This document shows, piece after piece, positions 8,121 to 16,683 of a stretch of DNA of 64,000 nucleotides (within the stretch, counting starts at the first letter, position 1; every line of letters starts with the position of its first letter). Under the pieces are notes generated by a model. That model was not told the DNA's origin, ran no database searches, and worked only from the letters and a program-made list of their open reading frames with translations. Location: assembly GCA_000170815.1 (NCBI GenBank), contig ABCO01000005.1, positions 176,356 to 240,355 of the forward strand, given 5' to 3'. Both the position numbers and the translations under genes were made by a program. The stretch comes from an unidentified eubacterium SCB49. GTDB lineage: Bacteria; Bacteroidota; Bacteroidia; Flavobacteriales; Flavobacteriaceae.

Positions 8121-9032
8121 TTAAAAAATAGAAGAGTTCGTTTCTGTTGTAAATCTTTCAAGTGCTTGCATACCGTAATACGAATTTCCTTTTTCGTTGA
8201 GGGCAGGAGACCAGGTTGTGATTACATATTCATTAGGTAATAGTGCTACGATACCTCCGCCTACACCACTTTTGCCAGGTAAACCTACTTCAAAAGCAAA
8301 CTCACCTGCTTCATCATAAAAACCGCAAGTAAGCATAATCGCATTGATACGTTTTGCTTGATTGGGTTTAATAGGGGTGTTGTTTTGCATGCATTTACCC
8401 CTGTTTGCAAAGGCAAAAAAGGCATTTGATAGTTGTTTACAGTTCATTGCAATAGCACATTGATGAAAATAAAAATCTAACACATCTTCTACAGAATTGT
8501 GTAGATTATCAAAAGATTTTAAAAGATTTGCGATGGCATAATTTCTAAAACCCGTCTTCTTTTCTGAGGCTACTACGTTTTTGTCAAAATTAATACTTTG
8601 ATCATTAGCGAGGTCTCTTACAAACTGTAAGAAATCTTCTTTCGGGTTTTTTAATGTACTTACTAAACAATCTGCGACAACAATTGCCCCAGAGTTGATT
8701 AATGGGTTACGCGGTATCCCTTTTTCTCGTTCTAATAAAGATAAGTAGTTAAAAGGGTTGCCAGAAGGTTCAACATCTACACGTTCCCATAATTTATTAC
8801 CTTGATTAGCAAATGCCATTGCTAACGAAAAAACCTTTGAAATACTTTGTATGGAAAATGTTACATCTGCATCGCCAGCTTCAAAATTATCACCGTGTAT
8901 GTTATTTAAATAAATACCAAAATGATCTTTATCTACCTTAGCCAACTCAGGGATATAGCTCGCTACTTCGCCCGTGTTTTTTAAAGCAGAAACTTCACGG
9001 TGGATGTTTGTGAGGATTTGTTTGTAGTTCAT
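8121..9032 (-). CDS. glsA: glutaminase A
   Basis: Glutaminase hydrolyses L-glutamine to glutamate and ammonia. The 303-residue length is normal, and the beta-lactamase-like SxxK catalytic motif is S63-IS-K66 within FSIQSISKVFSLA. Other family landmarks are RNPLINSGAIV and GLPGKSGVGGGIVA. No signal peptide is visible, so it should be cytoplasmic. It stands alone between the RmlD-like gene and two unknown membrane proteins. Confidence 0.96.
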   Translation of the reverse strand: MNYKQILTNIHREVSALKNTGEVASYIPELAKVDKDHFGIYLNNIHGDNFEAGDADVTFSIQSISKVFSLAMAFANQGNKLWERVDVEPSGNPFNYLSLLEREKGIPRNPLINSGAIVVADCLVSTLKNPKEDFLQFVRDLANDQSINFDKNVVASEKKTGFRNYAIANLLKSFDNLHNSVEDVLDFYFHQCAIAMNCKQLSNAFFAFANRGKCMQNNTPIKPNQAKRINAIMLTCGFYDEAGEFAFEVGLPGKSGVGGGIVALLPNEYVITTWSPALNEKGNSYYGMQALERFTTETNSSIF

Positions 9033-9090
9033 TTATGGGTGATTGGGGATTTATTTGACAATTGGGCTATTGTTAAAATGTTTTACGCAT

Positions 9091-9114
9091 TCGTCACACG
9101 GAGCTTGTCAAACT
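9091..9114. repeat. possible single arm of a degenerate flavobacterial intergenic repeat
   Basis: The stretch CGTCACACGGAGCTTGTC resembles one half of the inverted repeat (…CACACTGAGCTTGTCGA…) that I recall as scattered between genes of many Bacteroidota. Only one arm is visible and it overlaps the stop of the neighbouring gene. Recognition is from memory, without a search. Confidence 0.3.
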
Positions 9115-9594
9115 ATTTTCTTGAATAATATTTTTTTTCAATTTACTAATTAAGCGATAATTCACCGCAAAATCAGGTAAGAATTTCCAATACAAGTTAT
9201 GAATGTCTAATTCGATTACATCCTCTTTTTTCTTAATAATTAATGCAGAATTAGATGTCCTCTGCAAGATAATCACTTCCATAAAATCATCTGTTTGTCT
9301 AATGATTTGTAGATCTAAAAATTGTAATTGAAGCAGCTGTTTTATTTTTTGCCAATTTTCTAAGGAATAGGGGATCGTTTTTTTATGGCGTGATTCTAAA
9401 AAGTCTACGCTTGAAATATTTGAATATTTTTCATATTCAAATACATTCCAGAAAACGATAATAAACCCAAGTATAAACCCGTAGAGTAGAGGCATTATAA
9501 GGTCGTTAAAATTAAATCCATTGCTTAGCAGTCCAAGTATGAAACCTACGGGGAAAAAGTACAATGTTTTTATGATGAACTTAGTTAATTTCAT
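9094..9594 (-). CDS. membrane protein of unknown function
   Basis: The 166-residue protein has two N-terminal membrane segments (about 9-26 and 33-52, with FGLLSNG-like turn between them) followed by a soluble domain of about 110 residues rich in lysine and aromatic residues. I recognise no family motif. Its start codon overlaps the stop of the upstream membrane-protein gene (ATGA), so the pair is translationally coupled. The 3' end runs into a repeat-like sequence. Confidence 0.6.
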   Translation of the reverse strand: MKLTKFIIKTLYFFPVGFILGLLSNGFNFNDLIMPLLYGFILGFIIVFWNVFEYEKYSNISSVDFLESRHKKTIPYSLENWQKIKQLLQLQFLDLQIIRQTDDFMEVIILQRTSNSALIIKKKEDVIELDIHNLYWKFLPDFAVNYRLISKLKKNIIQENSLTSSV

Positions 9595-10049
9595 AAGTTG
9601 TTTTTTATTAACTTAATGTATCTTCTTATTAAATACACTTGAATTATCAAGAAAATAATTAATAGAATTAAATAGGAAATTCCCTTTAATTCTATGCTAT
9701 ACCAATTTGCGGTTTGAGAAACAGAACTTGTAAATAGTGACCTGATTGTCAAAAAAGCATAGTTATAAAGTAAAATCACTCCTGTTAATAGCCCATTTGT
9801 AAAATTCACAAAATTATACTGAAGCAATTTTTTTGGTGAATCAATGCTGTTTTTTACATCTTTAATTCCAAAAATAATCTGTAACGACCAGATTAAAATA
9901 AGTATTGGTAATGCTATAGTGACGATTAAAATATTGTCTGAAACTGGATTACAAAACACCTTGAAAAATAATGATGCGGTTATGCTCAATACTATTAAGT
10001 TAAATAATAATATAAGAAATCTAGATGTTTTGTTTTTCTGTTGCATCAT
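9591..10049 (-). CDS. multi-pass membrane protein of unknown function
   Basis: The 152-residue protein is mostly hydrophobic, with about four predicted transmembrane helices (roughly 12-30, 40-60, 83-103, 124-144) and basic ends. No conserved motif is recognised. It is first in a two-gene unit with the following membrane protein (4-base ATGA overlap), so the two may act together. Upstream lies a degenerate palindromic repeat rather than a clear promoter. Confidence 0.6.
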   Translation of the reverse strand: MMQQKNKTSRFLILLFNLIVLSITASLFFKVFCNPVSDNILIVTIALPILILIWSLQIIFGIKDVKNSIDSPKKLLQYNFVNFTNGLLTGVILLYNYAFLTIRSLFTSSVSQTANWYSIELKGISYLILLIIFLIIQVYLIRRYIKLIKNNL

Positions 10050-10062
10050 TATACTATTAGTA

Positions 10063-10122
10063 ACCCTGAGCCTTTCAAGAAATGCATAGATAACAATGCT
10101 AGTTCTTTGCTAAGCTCAGGGT
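10063..10122. repeat. degenerate palindromic repeat (ACCCTGAGC ... GCTCAGGGT)
   Basis: Perfect outer arms ACCCTGAGC (10063-10071) and GCTCAGGGT (10114-10122) enclose about 42 bases that pair imperfectly (for example GCAT at 10084-10087 with ATGC at 10096-10099). The arms resemble the CCCTGAGC ends of a short interspersed palindromic repeat common in Bacteroidota. It lies between gcvT and the membrane-protein pair and could also act as a transcription terminator for gcvT. Confidence 0.5.
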
Positions 10123-10205
10123 CACAATAATTGTTTAAAGGGTAAAAGGTTAAATTAGTTATCTAAACATAACTTCTTATTCACTTTTACACTGTTATTT
10201 CAAGC

Positions 10206-11291
10206 TTATTTTTTCTTATAAAAAGGTAATTTTACAACAGTTGCTGGTACTGCTTTTTTACGAATTTGAATGTTAATTTTAGAACCAACACTTTTAAGCG
10301 CTACAGGTACATACCCTAAGCCAATTCCGGTTCCCATAGATGGAGACATCGTTCCGCTAGTTACGTTTCCTATTTTGTTTCCGTCGTTGTCTACAATGTC
10401 GTATCCTTGACGAGGGATTCCGCGTTCGTCAAGTTCAAAAGCTACAAGAGATCTTTCTACACCGCTTTCTTTTTGTTTCTTAAGGTTTTCACTATTTACA
10501 AAGTCTTTGGTGAATTTTGTAATCCAACCTAATCCTGCTTCTAGTGGTGAAGTGGTATCGTCTATGTCATTTCCGTAGAGACAATAACCCATTTCTAAAC
10601 GTAATGTATCACGTGCTGCAAGACCAATAGGTTTAATGCCAAAATCTGCTCCAGCTGCTAGTACCTTTTCCCATACTTGAGCCACCTCTTCGTTTTTGCA
10701 GTAAATTTCAAAACCACCGCTACCAGTATATCCCGTAGCACTAATGATCACATTGTCAATACCCGCAAAGTCTGAAACTTTAAAAGTGTAAAATTTAATT
10801 GCAGAAAGATCCTCGCTTGTTAATGATTGCATAGCCTCAATTGCTTTTGGCCCTTGTATGGCAAGTAAAGAATAGTCTTCACTTAAGTCGCGTAGCTCTG
10901 CGCCTACGTGGTTGTGCTTGTTAATGTGCTTCCAGTCTTTCTCGATATTAGAAGCATTTACTACAAGTAAGTATTTTTCTGCTGCTAGACGATAGATGAT
11001 AAGGTCATCTACAACACCGCCATCTTCATTTGGGAAACAAGAATACTGTGCTTGACCATCTACTAATTTTGAAGCGTCATTAGTAGTTACGTGTTGTATT
11101 AAAGCCAAGGCGTTAGGCCCTGTTACTAAAAATTCACCCATATGCGAAACATCAAAAACACCTACGTCGTTACGTACGGTTTCGTGTTCTGCGTTAACGC
11201 CTTCATAAGAAACAGGCATATTATAACCCGCAAAAGGAACCATTTTTGCCCCAAGAGCTTCGTGAATTTTAGAGAGTGCAGTATCTTTCAT
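10206..11291 (-). CDS. gcvT: aminomethyltransferase (glycine cleavage system T protein)
   Basis: GcvT transfers the methylene group from the lipoyl-bound aminomethyl intermediate on the H protein to tetrahydrofolate and releases ammonia. The 361-residue protein starts at [20 protein letters not shown], with FDVSHMGEF and [12 protein letters not shown] as family landmarks and a C-terminal barrel ([16 protein letters not shown]). The open frame extends 36 codons upstream, but that extension includes the promoter and does not look like GcvT, so I use the internal ATG. GcvH and GcvP are not in the window; dispersed gcv genes are normal in Bacteroidota. Confidence 0.95.
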   Translation of the reverse strand: MKDTALSKIHEALGAKMVPFAGYNMPVSYEGVNAEHETVRNDVGVFDVSHMGEFLVTGPNALALIQHVTTNDASKLVDGQAQYSCFPNEDGGVVDDLIIYRLAAEKYLLVVNASNIEKDWKHINKHNHVGAELRDLSEDYSLLAIQGPKAIEAMQSLTSEDLSAIKFYTFKVSDFAGIDNVIISATGYTGSGGFEIYCKNEEVAQVWEKVLAAGADFGIKPIGLAARDTLRLEMGYCLYGNDIDDTTSPLEAGLGWITKFTKDFVNSENLKKQKESGVERSLVAFELDERGIPRQGYDIVDNDGNKIGNVTSGTMSPSMGTGIGLGYVPVALKSVGSKINIQIRKKAVPATVVKLPFYKKK

Positions 11292-11367
11292 AGTATATGT
11301 ATATTGTTGTTTTATAGTTGTTAGCTTTCGCCAAAATGTGCCAGACATTTTACATAAGCTTCTATGA

Positions 11368-11400
11368 CAAAGGTAATCACATGCTAGCAAGTAGACCAAA
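11368..11400 (-). promoter_or_regulatory. Bacteroidota promoter of gcvT (TTTG-N21-TACCTTTG)
   Basis: On the minus strand TTTG (11397-11400) is followed after 21 bases by TACCTTTG (11368-11375), both matching consensus. The expected transcript starts about 70 bases upstream of the internal ATG and downstream of the longer open-frame start, which decides the gcvT start site. Confidence 0.7.
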
Positions 11401-11498
11401 TTTTGTGGTAGATTGTTTTTGTAATAAGTGATGCAGCTGCCTTAAAAATAGTAAGCTATACATGTACCCTGAACCATAGTTAGGGGTTTAGTACAAAT

Positions 11499-11512
11499 AG
11501 TAGCGCGCTACT
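11499..11512. promoter_or_regulatory. perfect GC-rich 14-bp palindrome of unknown role
   Basis: AGTAGCG followed directly by CGCTACT forms an exact 14-bp palindrome, conspicuous in AT-rich DNA; further flanking bases (TACAA and TTGTA) can extend the pairing with a small bulge. It lies about 100 bases upstream of the gcvT -33 element. It could be a binding site or a hairpin; nothing in the sequence decides. Confidence 0.35.
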
Positions 11513-11570
11513 TGTATGTGTGGATAATGTTGATGAAATTTTAATTTTAGAATCCTATTTATTAAAAAGA

Positions 11571-11619
11571 CAAAGTTCTAATATTGATGGTTTTTAATGC
11601 CATCTATATTAGAACTTTG
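11571..11619 (-). terminator. Rho-independent terminator of the ExeM-type nuclease gene
   Basis: Two 20-base arms (11571-11590 and 11600-11619) pair with one T-T mismatch and a 9-base loop. On the minus strand the hairpin is followed by TCTTTTT, so it ends transcription of the nuclease gene. Confidence 0.85.
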
Positions 11620-11639
11620 TTATAAAAAAAGAATGAATG

Positions 11640-14600
11640 TTATTGTTTAATTAGCTGTTTTGTAATGGTAGCTTTTTCGCTATTAATTTCAATAAGATAT
11701 AATCCCGAATCTAAATGCGAAATATCAATACTTTTTTCTTGGCTCATATTTTTTAAATCTAAAGTACTAATTACTCTACCTGTGGCATCATAAATAGTCA
11801 TTTTATCCAATAAAATAGCTTTGCTTTTTTCTATTGTTACTTCTTGCGATGCAGGGTTTGGATATATGTTTATGATACTTTCAAGTGAATTATCCTGAAT
11901 TCCTAGAGTAGTGTCAACAGTAACATTAAAATTACAGTCTGCAATATTTCCATATTGGTCTTCTGCCGTGAGTGTAATTTCATAAACACCATCACCAAGC
12001 ATTTCGCCAACAGCAGGATTTTGAGTAAATATTGTTACTGGATTTGTACAATTATCGTTTGCTGTTGCTTCGCCAGTTTCAAAAAAGTTTGGTATTTCAT
12101 ATAAATTTCCTTCACCTGGATCAACAGTAAAATCTGTTGGACACATTATATTTGGCGCCTCATTATCTACTACTGTTATGGTAAACAAACAAGACACCTC
12201 GTTGTTATTAAGATCTGTAGCGGTAAATTCGATAGTTGAAATTCCAACTGGAAAATCACTACCTGAAATTAGACCATCTGTTTGTGCTATAATATTTAAA
12301 TCGCCATCAACGTCTGTTGCTGTAGCATCTGGAAAAGTAACGACAGCAGTACACATATTTGCATCTACATTTACCGTAATATCAACAGGACAAACAATTA
12401 CAGGAGCGTTGTTTGCAGAAACTAGGTTCATACCTACTAAAATTGGATCGTGATCTGAGGCTCTAAACATATTAGATTCATATATAGGAAGCGCATTAGA
12501 CTCACGCTCAAAAGACGACTCGCCAGCATCTTGAATTCCGTCGTTATAATCAAGAACACTTATTTCATCTGCATTTATGTTCCAAGAAATAGTTCCTGTT
12601 ATTTGCGACAATAAATTGTTACTTGCCAAGCTATAATCTAGATACCCTAGTTGTCCGTCAAAAACATAACTATATGCATCATCACCAGAAAAGTTTTCAA
12701 GTAAATCTGTGTAATCATCTGAGGTTCCAACGGTGTCATCTGCTCCGGCTATTATAGCAGTAATTGGTGTCTCTTTTTTATAAGAGTTTAAATCTCCAAT
12801 AATCAAAAAGTCTGGGTCTTCACTATTAGTAGGATCTGTAGCTAACCAATCTACTAAGGCAGCGGCAGCTTCAGTACGGGTTATGTTGCAATTTCCTGCT
12901 CCATCATTTAAATCTGGGTCGTTTACGTCATCACAAGCAGAACCTTTAGATTTAAAGTGATTCACTATCACTGTAATTTTAGCATTTGTAGCAATTTCTT
13001 TAAAAGTTTGTGCTAGAGCTGGACGGTTTTTAGTGTCAAGAAAACGAGGGTCAACAGAGCTGTCTAAAATAGCGTGGGCTCCTTCTACGGTTACGGTTGC
13101 TGTGTTATAAATAAACGCCATTGCAATTTCGTCGTCACCAAAAGCACCTGTGTCTACCGCAGCATAAGTAGCAGTACATGTGTCATTAATTCCGCCAGTA
13201 CCATTTAGTAAATCGTTTATAGCGACCGTTCCATTATTTTCAATTTCGATTAAACCTACTACATCTGCATTCATTGCGCATATGGCAGCTGCAATTTTTT
13301 CACGTTGGCGGGTAAGTTCTGCAGCAGAATCTGCTCCACGCGAATCGATTGTAGTAAAGTAATTTAGCACATTGAAGCTGGCAACTTTAAAAGTACCACC
13401 CACTTCTGGAGGTGTAATTTCTCTTGGGTTTTCATTTGTAAAACTATAATCAAATACATCTAAAACTGGACGTATTCTCCAAGCATCAGTACCACTTTGA
13501 CCTGAAAATGACCAGTGCATTATACCTTTTAAGTTGCTAATCTTATCACCGCCACGTATATAATTTGTGTTGCTTAAACCCTCACGAGGCCAAAAATAAG
13601 CTTTGTCTGTTGTTCCTTCGGTTGCGTCGTTTTGACGGTTGTTGTCATCGTCAAGAATAATTCTGTTTTTATTTAAGTTGTCTAGATAGGTTGCATAAGC
13701 TGCAGCATCTGGCGTGTTGTCATGACTAAACTGATGTACTCTATCCTCTGCAGAAAGCATTAGTGTACCATATCGAGCCAATTCAAAATATTCACTTACT
13801 ACAAGGTTAGTAGCAATATTAACAATCATTCCTTCTACATTTTCAAACGTACTTTCGGTTTCTGTGCTTGTTGAAACAGGTAAAGTAATTACAGTTTCTG
13901 CTGGAAGCGCATTTCCATTATTAATTATAGAAACCAAGCTATCAGAAGCAGTAACATCTATTTGTGTCATACCAAAGAATTCTACCGCCGTACCAGTTAC
14001 TTCAACTAAATCGCCAATGGCAACAGCATCTGGACAAGTACCACAATAAACAAAAATAGCTTCAGAAGTGTTACTGTCTGCATCCATATCTGCGGCTTCT
14101 TCTTGAATAAAGAAACCACCCAGTTGACCATCTTCTTGATAGTTTGCCGTAACAATTGCTGAGACTTTTACCGTTTGGTTGGCTAATGGAGTCGTAGGGC
14201 CATCACCTTGAACTTCACTAATTTTATATAAAGCAGTTGGAGTGATACCACAAGCATTTTCTAGGCCAGGCGTCGTTACAGAAGCACACCAAGTGTTTAT
14301 TAAATCTTCTGAAGTTTCATCGTGACCATTGGCTCCATTTCCACCAGAAGTTGTTTCCATACCTTCAGAAAGATCTTGTCTTTGAAAAGACTCTCCATTT
14401 GCATGAGCGGCTGTGCTCATTAATTGTTGTGCTGCAATAGCTGTGTCGTTGTTATAAGCAGAACCTGTAGTGTCTGCGTCTGGACCATCGATAATGATTC
14501 CCGTTTTATCAACAGCTTCATCTGTGTCTCCCCAAATCACATAGTCTAGGTCGGTAACCAAATCTGTAGCTCCATCCCAGTAAAAAAGAATGGCAACTTC

Positions 14601-16382
14601 AGCACCATTTGTTAAGCCACCTTGTCCGGCAATACTTCCAGGAAGTGCTTCGCGCATATCTGCTATAGCATCTGACGCTGTGTTATCTTCAAATAATTCG
14701 TAATCTGGATTGCTTCCGTAAGTTGCAAAATAGCTGTCAGATCCTGTTAACGAAATTGTTTGGTATGCTCCTGGGGCAATTGAAGCTCCATCAGGAAAAC
14801 GTGCTAAAAAATCTCCAAAACCACCGCCACCAGCATTTGTACCTGTAACAATATTGTAATAATACGCATCACCACCTGCAAAAGTTGCATCTGTAAGGTA
14901 TACATTACTTAAATCTAAAGCTGAGGTATTAGGGTTGTATATTTCAATAAACTCTCCCGCAGTTGGTGTAACGGCTACTTCGCTAATAAGTAAAGGTTTT
15001 ATAGCGCTCGTTGATAGGCCTGGTGACCCTACATCAGATCCAGAATTGCCTCCTAACGCATTACTTGTATAGCTGTCAAATAATGGAGTAGATGCGCCAT
15101 CTGTACTTAATAACCAATTTGAACCAATTGTATTATCGGTAGTAAGATCATTTAAAAAAATAGATCCTGCACCGTCATTACTTGGCCAATCACCAGCGGT
15201 GTCGTACGTTACCTGCTCAATAACATTTAATTGTGTTTGGTGATCTCCAGTGTAATCTGCGAAGTTTTCCCAAATACCAATAGTATCGCCACCATTGTTT
15301 AAAGACATAGCACTCCAATTTGCAACTGGAATAAGTGCAACATCTCCCCAAGCTTCTAAAAATTCTGTTGAAGAAACATCAGCAACATTATACAATATTG
15401 CAGATGCGCCTGCTTCAATTGTACCTTCAGTTATGTTTGCATCTGAATGCGCACTGCCATTATTATCGTCTATAACAAAACCTGTTAGGTCTATTGTAGA
15501 AGTACCTGCATTATAGACTTCTATCCACTCCCAGTTGTCTTCAGCACTAGCAGGATTATACATGATTTCTGAAATAACTAATTGTGGTGTACCGTTACTA
15601 ACAACACCATTAATTGTTATGTTGTCAATCCCCATTGGTTCAGATCCGCTTGGGGTTCCTTCCCAGCGAATTCTAATAGTAACCTCGCTAGCCATTTCAC
15701 CATTTAATACTTCTGAAGTGTAGGTGTCAAAGTTACCTGTAGCTACTTCAGATTTATCTAAAAATCCGATAGCTGTTGCGTTTCCGTCAATAAATAATTC
15801 TAGTGGATCATCATCTGTAAAAACAAAACCACCATCTAAAGGGCGATATGTTTTTGAAGCAGACTCATTTGTTGTAGCTTTAAATATTTCTTGAAATACA
15901 CCATCATCAATAGATGCTTCAATTATAAAACCATCGCTAGTAGAAGTTTCAAAATCGCCCATTGCTGCAATAGCAATACTGATATTGTGTATTTGAGCCA
16001 GGCCCCAACCAGAAAATGTCCATGCTGCATTGTTTACGTTAATACCATCCATATCGTTTAAGGCAAAGAAACCAGTTGTGTTTTGTCCAGCAATACCTAA
16101 TTGGTCTGCAGGGAAACTTGCTCCTGTACCTGCGCCACTAACGTTAAAAACACTATCGTCTGCTACGTCAAAAGGCATTCCTACACCATTAGGCTGTCCA
16201 TTTACTACTCCAAAAACATCACCTCCAGTACCGCCTCCATTATTATAGTCAGCAACATTTAGAGTTCCGTTAAGGTTCATTTCATTGCCGTCAAAATCTT
16301 CAAAACCTATGGTTGTTTGTGCAACTAAGACTTGAGAAAAGGTGCAAATGAATAAGATAATTAAAAAATTAAGTTTCTTCAT
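11640..16382 (-). CDS. secreted ExeM/NucH-type nuclease with lamin-tail and HYR domains, T9SS cargo
   Basis: This 1580-residue protein is exported by its signal peptide (1-21, ending LVAQ) and then by the type IX system. In order it has an N-terminal beta domain, two lamin-tail domains (about 264-415, ISEIMYNPASAEDNWEW; about 461-630, ISEVAVTPTAGEFIEIYNP) and an OB-fold resembling YhcR (about 716-830). Next is an endonuclease/exonuclease/phosphatase domain (about 997-1317) with VASFNVLNYF, LIEIENN, NHFKSKG, IGDLNSY and SDHDPI. Two HYR-like domains (APVIVCPVDITVN and APNIMCPTDF, about 1327-1490) and a C-terminal type A sorting domain (about 1502-1580, INIYPNPASQEV) finish it. The catalytic residues look intact, so extracellular DNA degradation for phosphate or nutrients is the likely role. 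It is monocistronic. Confidence 0.9.
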   Translation of the reverse strand: MKKLNFLIILFICTFSQVLVAQTTIGFEDFDGNEMNLNGTLNVADYNNGGGTGGDVFGVVNGQPNGVGMPFDVADDSVFNVSGAGTGASFPADQLGIAGQNTTGFFALNDMDGINVNNAAWTFSGWGLAQIHNISIAIAAMGDFETSTSDGFIIEASIDDGVFQEIFKATTNESASKTYRPLDGGFVFTDDDPLELFIDGNATAIGFLDKSEVATGNFDTYTSEVLNGEMASEVTIRIRWEGTPSGSEPMGIDNITINGVVSNGTPQLVISEIMYNPASAEDNWEWIEVYNAGTSTIDLTGFVIDDNNGSAHSDANITEGTIEAGASAILYNVADVSSTEFLEAWGDVALIPVANWSAMSLNNGGDTIGIWENFADYTGDHQTQLNVIEQVTYDTAGDWPSNDGAGSIFLNDLTTDNTIGSNWLLSTDGASTPLFDSYTSNALGGNSGSDVGSPGLSTSAIKPLLISEVAVTPTAGEFIEIYNPNTSALDLSNVYLTDATFAGGDAYYYNIVTGTNAGGGGFGDFLARFPDGASIAPGAYQTISLTGSDSYFATYGSNPDYELFEDNTASDAIADMREALPGSIAGQGGLTNGAEVAILFYWDGATDLVTDLDYVIWGDTDEAVDKTGIIIDGPDADTTGSAYNNDTAIAAQQLMSTAAHANGESFQRQDLSEGMETTSGGNGANGHDETSEDLINTWCASVTTPGLENACGITPTALYKISEVQGDGPTTPLANQTVKVSAIVTANYQEDGQLGGFFIQEEAADMDADSNTSEAIFVYCGTCPDAVAIGDLVEVTGTAVEFFGMTQIDVTASDSLVSIINNGNALPAETVITLPVSTSTETESTFENVEGMIVNIATNLVVSEYFELARYGTLMLSAEDRVHQFSHDNTPDAAAYATYLDNLNKNRIILDDDNNRQNDATEGTTDKAYFWPREGLSNTNYIRGGDKISNLKGIMHWSFSGQSGTDAWRIRPVLDVFDYSFTNENPREITPPEVGGTFKVASFNVLNYFTTIDSRGADSAAELTRQREKIAAAICAMNADVVGLIEIENNGTVAINDLLNGTGGINDTCTATYAAVDTGAFGDDEIAMAFIYNTATVTVEGAHAILDSSVDPRFLDTKNRPALAQTFKEIATNAKITVIVNHFKSKGSACDDVNDPDLNDGAGNCNITRTEAAAALVDWLATDPTNSEDPDFLIIGDLNSYKKETPITAIIAGADDTVGTSDDYTDLLENFSGDDAYSYVFDGQLGYLDYSLASNNLLSQITGTISWNINADEISVLDYNDGIQDAGESSFERESNALPIYESNMFRASDHDPILVGMNLVSANNAPVIVCPVDITVNVDANMCTAVVTFPDATATDVDGDLNIIAQTDGLISGSDFPVGISTIEFTATDLNNNEVSCLFTITVVDNEAPNIMCPTDFTVDPGEGNLYEIPNFFETGEATANDNCTNPVTIFTQNPAVGEMLGDGVYEITLTAEDQYGNIADCNFNVTVDTTLGIQDNSLESIINIYPNPASQEVTIEKSKAILLDKMTIYDATGRVISTLDLKNMSQEKSIDISHLDSGLYLIEINSEKATITKQLIKQ

Positions 16383-16683
16383 TTCTTGTTAGTGGTTTAA
16401 AGTTTGTTTTGCGAAGATACTTATGCAATTAGAGTAAATTGATTTAAAGATAAATGATTATGTAGATTTAACCTTTATTTAAAATTAGAAAAGGAATTTA
16501 ATAAAGTTGTTATTGTCATTAAATTATAGGGATAAAAAACACATTAAGTAGGACTTATTATTGAAACAACTTATCGCATAAAATTTCTTTTAGTTTAATT
16601 GCAGTTGAGATTTATCAATGATAAACTTTAGCATTACTCAACGATAATTTCAGTATTTTTGAGGAATAATTTACATTTAATAT
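16383..16683. other. divergent intergenic region between nuclease gene and nnr
   Basis: AT-rich DNA separating two divergent genes. The nnr promoter box lies at its right end. For the nuclease gene only a weak -7 candidate (TATCTTCG on the minus strand, 16412-16419, one mismatch) is visible. No gene or repeat was seen. Confidence 0.5.
16654..16661 (+). promoter_or_regulatory. candidate -7 box (TATTTTTG) for the nnr gene
   Basis: An exact TAnnTTTG octamer 22 bases before the start codon of the NAD(P)H-hydrate repair gene. The -33 element is not obvious. Confidence 0.5.

Larger units (their letters stand above)
11292..11639. other. intergenic region upstream of gcvT
   Basis: It holds the gcvT promoter, a GC-rich perfect palindrome and the terminator of the large nuclease gene, listed separately. 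I see no open reading frame of note and no glycine-riboswitch fold; the gcvT leader is only about 70 bases, too short for a tandem glycine aptamer. Confidence 0.6.

Noticed and set aside
11292..11362. Glycine riboswitch in the gcvT leader
   Set aside because: The leader is about 70 bases and lacks the paired aptamer structure; no motif was seen.
11292..11399. Upstream extension of gcvT (36 codons)
   Set aside because: The extension covers the consensus promoter and is not GcvT-like; the internal ATG gives the normal family length.
12178..16248. Plus-strand open frames inside the large nuclease gene
   Set aside because: They are low-complexity antisense shadows of a clear secreted-protein gene.
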